NCBI RefSeq assembly: GCF_963675165.1
Contig: NC_087384.1
Span: forward strand, 3,494,501-3,558,500
DNA length: 64,000 nt
Source: Halichondria panicea
Lineage: Eukaryota > Porifera > Demospongiae > Suberitida > Halichondriidae
Direction of reading: 5' to 3'
Positions 22,285 through 34,000 of this stretch are shown piece by piece. Under the pieces are notes generated by a model, which saw nothing but the letters and a program-made list of their open reading frames with translations, was not told the DNA's origin and made no database searches. How positions within the stretch are numbered: position 1 is the stretch's first letter; each line of letters begins with the position of its first letter. Both the position numbers and the translations under genes were made by a program.

Positions 22285-23097
22285 TTGAATAGGAGTCCGT
22301 GGTGGTATGTGACTTCATCACGAAAGTTCCAATATGGTTTGGCACCAGGGAGTGCATCTGATTTTGTTTCTGGCCAACCATCTTGTATCGTTTTGTGTAG
22401 GTCGCGGAGAGCAGTATCTCGTTCTGTTTGTTCTTGGTTCAGTTACCCGGTGTATTATGTTAATATCGTATTGCTGGAATTCTAACTCGGTTGCTTTGTC
22501 AGGTAGGGGGGCAGTGTGTCTGCTATTAGGAGTTCTTTTCCTGGTTTGTAAATGACATGAATCGGGTGCTTTTGGATGGACATGATCATTTTCTGGAGCA
22601 ATGGTTTGGTTATCGAGTGGTTTGTGGTCAGTCTCTACTGTGATTTTCGGTATACCATACACATAGTCATGGAATTTTTTGCAGCCCAAGGCAATTGCTA
22701 ACATCTCCTTTTCGATTTGAGCGTAGTTTTGTTGGGTGGTTGTTAGTGACTTAGACGCATAAGCAATTGGGTATCTGTCTTGTAGCAGGACTGCACCCAT
22801 CCCTTTTGAACTGGCATCTACTAGTTCGGTTGCTTGGGTTGAAATATCGTAACACTGGAGCATTTGTTATGAGTTTTTCAGTGTTGACAGTGCACTCTTT
22901 TGTTGCTCTTCCCAATGCCACTCAGATTCCTTCTCTAGCAACGTTCTCAATGGTGCTGATGTTTGTGAGTAGTTGGGAATGAACTTTGATAGGTATGTTG
23001 TCATACCTAGGAATCACTGTAGCTCTTCTTCATTCGTTTGGGTCTGGTCTGACTCCATCTTGGCTTAGGATGTGACCTATGTAGCTGAGCCTTATCT

Positions 23098-23149
23098 AGC
23101 CTCCTTCACCGGCCTCCCTAGCGGGAAGTGCGGCCTGGGATCGAGGCTA
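23098..23149. mobile_element. 52-bp mini-element with 10-bp target duplication
   Basis: The insert begins AGCCTCCTTCACCGG and ends GGCCTGGGATCGAGGCTA. It is flanked by AGCCTTATCT at 23088-23097 and 23150-23159. Removing it restores the Gypsy RT reading ...QIRLSYIGHILSQDG, so it is a true insertion. A second copy with its own target duplication is at 30756-30802. Confidence 0.85.
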
Positions 23150-23535
23150 AGCCTTATCTGGCTTTTGTCTTTGTTGAGTTTTAGATTCCGCTCTTGTGCA
23201 CGTTGCAGGACTTGCTCGAGCCTGGTATCGTGTTCTTCGATGGTGGTGCCCCACACTAATATGTCATCAACGACAACTTCGACACCTTCAGTGTCCTCAA
23301 AGATATCCGACATAGCAGCTTGGAAAACATCTTGAGCTGACGATATTCCGAATGGGAGCCGTTTGAACATGTATCGCCCAAATGGAGTATTGAAGGTACA
23401 GAGCTTGGCACTTTGGTTGTCGAGTTTTAGTCATCTAGAACAGAGAAGGTTGTTGCATGTGGCATTCGAGCAGCTATCTCTTCAATAGTCTTCATGGGGT
23501 AGCCTTGTTGAGGTCTTTCGGGTTGTAGTTGCATC

Positions 23536-23800
23536 AACCAATAGTATTGCTTCAGTTTCTTCATTCTCATACGATGCAGCCTCTATGCCAGAAATTTGGC
23601 CAGCACAAGCTTCTTGGATATCTATTATAAAAACTGATTCAGCTATTATTATTCTTGCTGTGTCGCCGATGCCAATGGGATGAACCCCAGGGTTTTTATC
23701 TAGACGGCAGGCTTCAAAAGGGGCAATGCTTTCTGGATTGTCTCTCTGTGAGGGCTTGGCATAAGTCAGCTGACGCAGGTTTGAAGCAGGTGCATAGTCT
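23536..23800 (-). pseudogene. Fragment of a second, different reverse transcriptase
   Basis: The minus strand reads ACRLDKNPGVHPIGIGDTAR, IDIQEACAGQISGIEAA and ETEAILLVDA. This is the RT segment of a non-LTR-type element common in marine invertebrate genomes, not Gypsy. It joins the Gypsy RT piece within a few bases, near 23530. No 5' or 3' ends were identified. Confidence 0.75.
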
Positions 23801-24017
23801 TTAGATACCTACCGTCCGCTTGCATTGCACCGGCCCATAGTACTGTTCAACTTCGAGACCTTAACTTCAATTTCAATTTCAACTTCTAGTTTTCAGCAAC
23901 TCTTTTTTTTGTCTTACTCTTACTCTTCTTATCTTCCCTCAATACTTACTCTTCACTATTTTAATAGAGCTTATACGGTAGGCATAACTCGAGAACGAAG
24001 TACTATCGAAGGATTAT

Positions 24018-24055
24018 CAAGGGCGTATGAAGAGAATTCTCTTCATACGCCCTTG
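24018..24055. repeat. 38-bp perfect palindrome of two transposon ends
   Basis: CAAGGGCGTATGAAGAG meets its exact inverse around AATT, with nothing between. The arm matches the terminal repeat of the 612-bp element at 48183-48794. It interrupts a copy of the 600-bp CCTCGGTG repeat (ACTCGAGAACGAAG before, TTATTTTGCAAATCCACG after). Confidence 0.85.
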
Positions 24056-24059
24056 GTAT

Positions 24060-25059
24060 TATTTTGCAAATCCACGAATTACATCCAAGAAAACATGACT
24101 AGAAGCGTATAGAAACTTTTACTTGCACTTCATTGATCCTTGAGCATGCAGCTGTATACGTAGCAGTCTACACACACATACACACACAACAGGTATACTC
24201 CGTATATATACCTTTTTTTTAGTGGGTAAAGTAGTTATACATGAAACACAAGTTAGTAACTCTAAGTAACTTAACAAATCGTAAAGTTGGTACAAACGAG
24301 TAGAGTAAGTATGCCCATCCAGCACAGGTGATAGAGTGGGAGACTTGTGTACGAGCCTCGCTTGCACATGCATACCGATGCTATATACATGCATGCACTA
24401 CTCCTTTCCCAGGCCATAACTCCAATATCACAAGTCTCAGACTCTATAACTCTTCCAAGCGCATGCATGCAGCACATAAGTGCTACAAGAGTCCAGACCT
24501 TCCCCTTTGAGAAAAGGTCTGGCCCACAGACTACTTATGGTGCTGGCACTATACTAGTTTACTAAGTACATAGATTAAAGTTTCCCCAATTTTAGCTAAT
24601 TAGCTGGATGCAAATGATAGTAACTTTGAATTCTTTAGTTTGGGATGTGTGGCTGTGCTTAGTCTCGCGGACCCAGACCCTATATCGGCTGTTGCATGAG
24701 ACTATAGGCTGCGCTTGATATTTAAAACTAGCCGGCGGATTACAAAAATGTCACATGACATATAACTTGTTAAGCAAGTTGATGTGGATTTTCATTAACT
24801 TTCAGGCAATTTTACCTGAGAATATATTTGCGTAAACTTGCCTGAGTGGAGGCCATGGCACAGGCAAGACACGTACACATTGAGGCCACAGGCATGCCTG
24901 CAGTAAAACTTGTGTTGTCTTGTGATAATAAACCTTGCTTGGTTCACTAAACATAGCCAACTCTACTTTACAACATTACTTAAGTGCGAATAATAACTAC
25001 GTAGACATATATGTAGTTTCAACAATTTAGCTTACAAATTAACTAATGCAAAAACAAGT
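24060..25059. other. TMEM209 3' flank
   Basis: It holds the tail of a 600-bp repeat copy (to about 24215, with a CACA run), a hairpin AGACCTT...AAGGTCT near 24493, and otherwise no recognised gene. The TMEM209 3'UTR should begin at 25059 and run downwards. No clear poly(A) signal was assigned. Confidence 0.5.
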
Positions 25060-28000
25060 TCATTCTCTCTCTGTTATCCATAGAGCATTAAGTCCAGTTT
25101 TATCCAGATGTACGGACCTACATAATTATCAGTAAAAAGATTGATTGCGTTATCAAAGCATAATTATATATACATACCCCAGGGTAGACTTGAAATGTGT
25201 CTTTACACAGTAGAGAAAGACAGCGATTGCATTCAACATGTTGTTCCTCCCCTATACCAACAGAAATCAAACTGCCACAACTTAATGTGCAATTTACTTA
25301 CCTTGGACAATTCAATACGCTTTTCCTTCAGTAAAATCTGTAAATTAAACCACAATGGTTAGATTTTTATGGTACCAAACCTTCACAAGAGAAAGTTCCC
25401 AGTGATTATTATGGCAGAGCGTAAGAGCGCATAAAAGAGAGAGAGCGTGTAACTTCCGTCTGCTACAGTACGGGCAGAATCCAAAACCACTACTATAAAT
25501 AGAACTATGGTCACGTGGGACAACATTCCATCATAGATAGAGTAGAGAGGGATTGGAAACAGAAGTGATGTTTTACAATAAAGTCTACGTGGGACCATCC
25601 GTGTATCTCCTCATAACTCCCGCAAAAGCCCGGGAAACTTATTGTGTCCAAAGCATACATCTCAGAGCTACCCCCATTACTGAATCACATGCCCCCTGAT
25701 AGTAGGTATCAATTGGAAAAGAAGAAAATATAATCTCGATTGTCATGAAGTAGCTAGAGGTACACAGAGCGCTTTTTCATGCTTGTGTTCCTATAGTACC
25801 TTTGATATAGCTAAGACTGTGTAACTAAATAGTGTCCTGTGTCCCAAATGGCCTCAAGTATTAGACTTGATGTTTAGCAGCAGAACTGCTCGTGGACTTC
25901 TTACAGAGAGCAAAACAATTCTCATGAATTATTTATGTTTATCTCTCATGTTAAAAAGTAAGCATTGATTAAAACCGCGGATGGTACTTCGAGGCTACTT
26001 CCGTTTTCAATCCCTCTCTATCTACTCTATCTATGACTCCATGCACATGCAGCAGTGAGCGATTTCAAGAATTGTTCTATTTATAGTAGTGGTTTTGGAT
26101 TCTGCCGGTATTGTAGCGGATGGTGTAAGTTTACACGCTCTCTCTCTTTTATGTGCTCTTGCTGAGCGTAACAGGTAGTATAGCGCGCAATTTTAGAGGG
26201 GCTTAAACTTTTCGCTGATTTCGTGGGTTAGCAATCCTATTATTATACACGAAATTAAGTCCACACAATTTTTTCTTTAATTAGATTTTAGAATTATCTG
26301 CTATATCGTGCAAAGATTAAAGGCGTGGCTTCGTAATGCTTTTAGAGGCCATTCCATGAAACATAAGTGCCTCTAAAAGTTTGCGCTATACGGTATAAAG
26401 AAAGTATTAAGGTTTGCGGTTTGTGTCTAGTCTGCCGTAATAGATTAAAAATTACAATGCAAAAACAGCTCCTTCAATGATAATGTGAAACTGAATAGTA
26501 CAATCTAAATTAAATGTGGCAGCCATTCTGAACCAGCTACGGGCTTACATACTCTTTCTGTACGGATCCATTATTTTCTATGCTCATGACCTTTTTTGTA
26601 GATACTGGGAACGACTTTGGGGCATGGGGACAGCTATAATTATTCTGTTGCTGAAACCTCCAGGTAAAACGCTATCGATAGCTAAGTAACAGGTGCACAA
26701 GGTCCTTGTATACCACACTTCGGTTAGAAGGAGAGAAAGAGAGGTTCAAGTTAGGAAGAGTCACCGTATGGGCCCCTTATGAAATGGAAAGGTATTTGTT
26801 GAGACCATGCAGAGCTAGATTGATAGTAGACTTAATTAACATACGTCCACATGCACTTGATTACAGTGGCGAATCCAGGAAAAATGAAAGGGGGGGTCCA
26901 AACTAACTAGCGCCCAGCGCAAGTAATGAAAGTCGCTCGCAGCGCGAAATTTTTAGGGTTACGCCCACTTTTCCGGTCACACGTGACTAGGGAAAATCCC
27001 ATGCTCAGCCAGGGAAGTCCTATAATAGACTTGCGTATAGCAGTCAACTAGCTAGCCTAGGCTAACCTGAACACTCCTTTGGCAGTTGATACATCAAAAC
27101 AACAGGTACAATCATTGAATCAAATTACAATAGCTACAAAAACTGATAAATAGTTAGCTGGTGTCATTAAGCCTTTTAAAGTTAACTTCAAAAGGGGGGG
27201 TCAAGGGACCCCATGGACCCCCCTCTGGATCCGCCACTGGATTAGTAGAACTATACATGCAAATGATTTCGTTGGTCAACAGCGCACTACCACAGCTAAA
27301 ACACAGTCTAGTTTTGCATCTCTTTTCTCACTCTTGCATACTGCTACTAATAGCTAGCGTTCCAAGATGGATCTAGACTAGTATTTAGATTTTTTTGACA
27401 CTTTTCCACAATTTTTATCTAACAAGATTATGATCAGCAGAGTAGGTCAGAGCACCATTAATCGTTCTCTCTAGCTCTTACTTGCACTGATAAGCTTTTA
27501 CATTCTCACCTTTGACCTCAAAGGAATTCTATAAAGGTTTATAATTATCACATGACTGAAGGCGTCATGATAATGCGTGTACAACCTCCTCTGCATGCTA
27601 CCGAGTGATAAGATTAGTTTCATAGTTGTCTGGGAGGACGGGGGTTCTCAAGCTCCCAAAGCCCCCCACTGTAATACAAATACACACACACACACACACT
27701 ACTGTATACCTTGCTGCACATGCGCACACTGAGGCATAATTGCATTTACAGCAAAAAGTATTAGTTATTACATGGCTATGTAAGGCGGCCCGAGATCATT
27801 ATCTCCCATACAAGGGCTAATAAATTGCTTGTGGCACGAATTGCCATGTATTATAACTATTTGTTGCCGTGAAAACCACTTGAAACCAGCATAGAAACCA
27901 CTTAATTGCTACATAGAAAATAATTTGGTAGTTTTGTTCTGTTTTTGATATAAATTCCCCCACAGGAACCAAAAATGTCTCACTGAGTGTATCACTATAA

Positions 28001-31000
28001 AAGTAATGTTTTGAAGTATTGACCAGTGCTAGGGTGGAGGGGAGGGTATAAGCTTAGGTCTGAAAAGGTTACTTTGCCCCAGTGCAATAATTATGCCATA
28101 ATTATAATTATTGGCCCTATACATTATGCCATATTATACTGGCACTGCTATTCCTTCGGTCAAAAGGCAACAATAACTGTAAATTACCTGATAGTCCGGT
28201 GGATTCAGGCTTTCTTGATATATGCAAACATCCACCTTCTTCAAACCACCTAGATATGCAAAAAATACAAGATAAATCTTGCATGTGTCATTTGAAAATG
28301 AATTCCTTACTCTATACACCCCTCACGCCTTCCTACAGATACACAATTTTTTTTAAAAACCTTGACAAATGAAAGCACTGCGACTACCATACAATCAATA
28401 TTTTGTCAATAATTATGGAACTGATTCCTTTGCTGAAATAATTTTTAGAGAAAATGGACCTTTACACGCTGCACTAAAGTCTATTTGTGCTGAGGTTGAC
28501 CTTAATTATAATGTTGTCCACAACTTTGTCATTATTATATCACACTGAAATTCAAAGTTTCATATACCATAATTATTGCAGACTATAGAGCTGATAAGCT
28601 TTCAGCTAAAAATTAGCAATTTCCATAATTATGTGGCATACTTGTCAACCACATGAAGCATAAATGAAGCCATAATTGAAATGCATATACCTTACGGGGC
28701 AAGTCCGCTACGGTTACGCTCAGATAATTGGACATGAGCTAACATCACGTGACTTTCATAAGACACGTTACCATAGACACAGCACTGAAGTGTACTAGAC
28801 AAAATTGGAGCGGGTATAGGCATTAAAATGTCTGATGAGAAACTAACAATTAACTTTGCTTGGGCAACTGTGTTGATATCATACATGTGCTGCGACCCTT
28901 CAGGTTCAGACCTAGCTTACATAAACATTGTGATCAGACTGCTCAGTGCACAGGTTAGCTATACAACTTAATTCGGAGGCATGACACTTTTGGGACGTGG
29001 AATGAATAAACTACATGTATACGTTATAGTGATTGCTCATCACATAGAACTGTTTGCTTATGCTATAGCATAAGCATAAGCAAACAGCTCTACGAGCTAG
29101 TTGTTAATTGTTACATGTTGTAAAGCTCACTTTGCATAGTGTCCAAAACAGTGATTGTGCAGGTAAAGTAGAACCTACCTCCCATAATAGACCTTCTCCA
29201 GGGGTGGATACTAGAATATTGAAGGGGGGGGGGCTAATCACCCAAAATTTTGCAAAAAAAAACAAACTCGGTACTGTACGTATCAGCAGAGTAGACTACA
29301 AGACCCACAAAAACATTTGCAATGTCTGGACAAAAAGCGAAGAAAGAAAGAAGAAAGTGGGTGAGAGCATATACCGTAAGACCTCGATTTAAGGCGACCC
29401 TCCAAATATGCGACACCCAGGAGCTTCAGCAATTTTCTGACCTCTAAAAATAGCGACAGCTGCGTTGACAATTATTTTTTAATGTCGCAAATAGAGGTAA
29501 ATGTAGCCACTCCCTAGCCTCGATTGTAGCCCACTGGAAAATCTGTGTTTTTAAGCGGCCTGAAATCGAGGTAAGTAGACTCCTCCAATTAGATGCGACC
29601 CTCTAAATATGCGACACCAGGACTTCAATATAATTTTTCAACCTTCAAAAGAAGCGACCTCTGGCTTCGTAATTATTAAAAAGTGTCGCTTTAAATCGCG
29701 GTCTTACAGTAACTTCAATCCGTTATAACGTCATTCACGTATTAGTTAATGTACAGTGTAGAGGGGTTTATGACAGTAAACCTCCGGACTACGAGGGCGC
29801 AAGCCCGAGGGAGAGGTGTGGTTTACTGTCATAAACCCCGAGGCACTGTGTATTAACTGATATATGTCACACAGGCCTAGTGAGTGCAGTGGCGTGCAGT
29901 ACTAGTGCTAGTGAGCAAGGCTCAGCTTGAGCCCTAGCCTTCTCCCAGAGTGTCTCTAAAGCAGCTCCTTCTGCAAGCACACAGCAGAATTTTTGATTAA
30001 CTAGTCTACAGACTACACCCGACTCCATGTTTTCATTTTGTTTCTCATGCAAGACATTTCGATTCATTCATCTTCATTCATCGAAAACACCATTATTTTT
30101 ATTTTTGTTACATAAAATTAATTATGCTTGAGGTGCCAATTTATGAGCCATTATTATTTTCCCTTGTAGCCCTCAGGTGCCAATTTATGACAGTTAACCC
30201 ACATGCTGGTAGGGTGATCGATGTTCGCTTCCTTATAGATTACGTACAGCCATTAATACAGTATATGCACTTTGGGGTGGGACATAATGAATAGACCGTG
30301 CATTTTGTGCAAGGTATACAACATTATGAATGTTGAGTTTTAGGCATAATTATACATGCACAGTCCATCCATGCATGTTGACATGGATGGAAGTACAGTC
30401 GGTACATCTCTTAATTACAATTCCTAATTGAATGACAATAGAGGTTTTTTTTATGCTAATAATTATGATGTACCTCATGGCAACACTAGCTGTAACATGT
30501 CCATGACGTTGTAACGGATTGGAGTTATGCTCTCGCTTTTTTTTCTACGCTTTTTGGTGTTTCCTCCGGCCAATCCTGACAATTTTTTGTGGGTCTTGTT
30601 CCCTATGAATTTTTTGGAACAGATCGTAGTTAGTGGGCAACATGTTTTTGTAAATTTGCAGTTAGAAGGTGTTATGTGCAGACGTGATGTTTAATGATCC
30701 TTGTGTTCTTCAGATTTTCAGAGACTGCTAGCAGAATTATTAAGCTAATACTGTTTAGCCTCGATTCCAGGCCGCTCTTCGCTCGAGGCTTGTGAAGGAG
30801 GCTAATACTGTTTATAATTATTAAAATGTGTCATAATAATACTGTATAATTATAGTACTTCGCATGTACATAAAATTAATAATGATCATACTAGATGCAC
30901 AGATGAGAATTATATAGGAAGTTATAATAATTAAGGAAGACAATAACTTCGAAGAAATATCCGCTGAGTACAATAACTTGAATGCTTAGAAGACAGATTA

Positions 31001-34000
31001 CATTGCGTGAGGTAGTAAAATTGCGTAGCCTCCAACAAGGCTCGCGGGCTTCTTAGCTACAGATTTAGAATAGATGCTAGTGCTAGATTGATGAAGTAAT
31101 AATGACATCAGGTATTCACTGTTTCAGATAATAGCCGCGGCTAAAACCGACCCTACTTCGAATGTACTCACTAATTGTGCAGCTCTCCCTCCCCCCAGGA
31201 AACACTTTTACTTGTTTGAGGCCTTATGCAGATCTTTCTAAGTCCCCACAAAAATTGATTTCCATACTGGGGGGTTAATTATTATGTGAAAATACACAAA
31301 AAATTCTCATTTGTTGGGTAGATAAATAATAGTTAGACACTGTTTAGGAAGTTTCTACATGATTTAGAAGCCCAAAGGGCTGGTTGTAGTATCCCGAACG
31401 CAGTGAGGGTTCTACTAGCCCTGAGGACTTCTAAATCATGTGGAGGCTTCCTAAACAGTGTCTAAGCATTTTAGATCATAGCAACCGTGAGTATTTAGCC
31501 AATCAGATTTGAATGTTCTTATCTAATCTTTGCTACATGATTTTCTAAGTGAAGTACATGATTTTCTAAGTAAGTACACGATTTCTAAATAAAATACGTG
31601 ATTTTCTAGAATACTTCCTTGCAGTATTTGTGGCAAACATGATCTAAATATAGTTGTCTAGACACTATCCTTAGCCTCGGGGCTTCGCCCTCGTCCTCGG
31701 AGATTTACTGCCATACATTCAGATGTAGTGAACAATAAGTATAACATAATATAATAAATGCTATCTTAAGATAGCATTTATTATATAGCTAAGACTGTCT
31801 AGCTAAGCTAATATTATTTTCTCAATGAAGTGTAAGTTCAGCAGTAGTTTTGTTATACTGACAGTACGACAATCGTTTGTCTCCTCAACTGTTCCCAGCC
31901 TAGGTTTTCTTTCCACGTTTTCTTTCCATGTTGGAGTAGACAGCCTTGAGTAAAACCGGGCAACACGGATGGTTATTCGAGGTCACTGCTGTTTCCAATC
32001 CCTCTCTTCCTTAATCTATGCTGTGAGTCAAACTAGATCTAGCCAAAAGAATCTCATTTTGAATCAATATTACATATCGTGAAAAAAATATCCTAATTGC
32101 ATGCATGAAGTGCTGAAACATGCCTGAGACTTGCTTGTTTTCAAATGTTATAAATGATGCCATGTCTGTATGAACACTATGAAAACGAATGGTGCAAGCT
32201 GCGCTGTGCTAATGCCTCTCGCCATGTTTTGCTTTCGCATTGTCAAAGGTATAGTCTGAAAGAATAGTAAGAGAGAATTTAAGCATAGAAAGTAGTATCT
32301 AGCTATAACAATTAAAAAAATGAGAAGAAATTGCATATAATTATCTATCTATAATAAAAGACTTGTGTACATGAATGCATCTATTTCTATTGTTACAGTT
32401 GTCATTGTATAATTTAGGGTATCATTGTATAAATACGTACTGTTTTGTGGCTTACCCAGGGCCCTCAAGAAAAAGGAAGCAAATTGATTCTGGGGTTCAA
32501 AATAGATTCTCTCACACATGCATGAGGATAAGTGCATGCGCATGCGCATGCATCCACAGGAATAAGGGGTGTGTCTGCAAGAGGTCTAGCTCACAAATGG
32601 CCACTACAGCATAGCTATAGCTTTACAGCTCTTTCCTGACCCTTGTAGCTAACAAAGAGCTAGCGCTTTAGTGCAGCTAGGCTAACTTGTAAGTTGAATA
32701 GAAACTTTGTGCGAACAGACGATGCTACAAAAGATTCTGAAGAGACTGCAACAGCCTTCACTGTAAGTAAAATTAGCAATAACTGGCTTTAGTTTGAAAA
32801 TCCACAAATCAAAATCCAAGAGAATGTGATATAGAAGCTGTTAGTTTTCGTCGAATTGCAACCGTTTAGCACATGCGCAAGCAGGCTACTACCGCGTGAG
32901 ATTCTCTCTGGAGACAGTGGGTGTTGATATAGGTCTAGGTAATGTGTTTCATCTTCTTTTTCGATTATCTGATCGCCTAGGGTCCATTTACGAGATAATC
33001 TATTCTTGCCTCTTTGTAGACTCTTTGTAGGCTCCCCAAAATTAATACTAACACAGAAGACTAAAAGGGGATTGATTTTGTATCTCCAGGTGTACGAGTA
33101 GTATGTGGTAGACAACATCAATCATCCCTTGTGTGGCTAAGCCTCGAAGCATAAATGTATTAAAGCTTTGAAAAAGTACGGCTGTGGTGCATGGTTAGAC
33201 AAACAGTAGGCTATAGAATCACGGAGAGTTAGCAAAGAAGCCTGGAGTGTAACAAAATATAGGGCACCTGCATGGGAGTCCCGGACCGTTCGTAGGATCA
33301 CTAGAAAAGAGGCCCGGAGTATTACAAGTATGTAAGACACCTGATTAGAGTCAGTGAAGAAGCCTGGAGTCTTCTCATGAAAACAACACACGCACGCCGT
33401 GGTGCCTCGATCAGGATAATTAGTCATTATAGCACACGAATGATTACTCGAAAAATGAAAGCACCGCGGGTGCTGATGCCTCGGTGGAGGTGTCAAAGCT
33501 ACATATAACATAAAACTACTATAGCAACAGCTTTTATACACACTTATCATGATGAACATTTTTATAAATTTTGCTGCATGCAGAATCACAGACAAACTCA
33601 ACGAGTGGGTAATGATCGACCATGACTGTTGTTAAAAACGATTGATAACCCTACAATGACACTGACACTGACACCTTACACTCTGGAATGCACTTCCATT
33701 TTATAAACTCTACAAGATGGTAGGAATTAATGCTAAGAATGTACCATATGCGTCCGACAATCTATAAACATTTCTGGGGGGCCTCGCTTACGCATACAGA
33801 TATATGGCTTGTCCCACCCCCATCTTTCTGAAATGTACACTTTTAGCCACTTTCCACACTTTTTTGGATGGTAATTATATAGATTTATTTATTACATGCA
33901 TGCGAGGTTTTATGCTACGTACCTTACCAGGTTCATAATTATAATTAACTTACTAGTTTTATCTGGCGCTTTCATAAAATGCCTACTAGAGAATGCTTTT

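Larger units (their letters stand above)
21426..23535 (-). mobile_element. Ty3/Gypsy pol, decayed, minus strand
   Basis: Read on the minus strand from high to low coordinates: an RT piece with FSVLDD (truncated), then FNTPFGRYMFKRLPFGIS and VVVDDILVWG (about 23240-23400), RNase H with ELVDASSKGMGAVLLQ and IAYASKSLTTTQQNYAQIEK (22600-22860), and an open 253-residue integrase frame (22284-21523). The integrase keeps the DDE triad: Asp in VDYYSNF, Asp in VSDNGPQF and Glu in NGKAEK. After it, the chromodomain-side tail reads [17 protein letters not shown]. There are several stops and frameshifts, a 52-bp insertion at 23098, and no LTRs. The integrase is the best preserved part. Confidence 0.9.
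28250..33953. other. TMEM209 intron 12, repeat-filled
   Basis: 5.7 kb without a recognised exon. Besides the elements listed separately, it holds a perfect stem around CTGTTTGCTTATGC (29051-29091), an ATAATAAATGCTATC palindrome near 31750, and a fragment of the 600-bp CCTCGGTG family at about 33456-33650. Confidence 0.5.

Noticed and set aside
28134-28187. Read-through of TMEM209 exon 13 into an alternative C-terminus
   Set aside because: The frame stays open for 17 codons past CAG/GTAATT, but exons 14-16 at 25337-25060 match the family and keep phase, so the donor is preferred.
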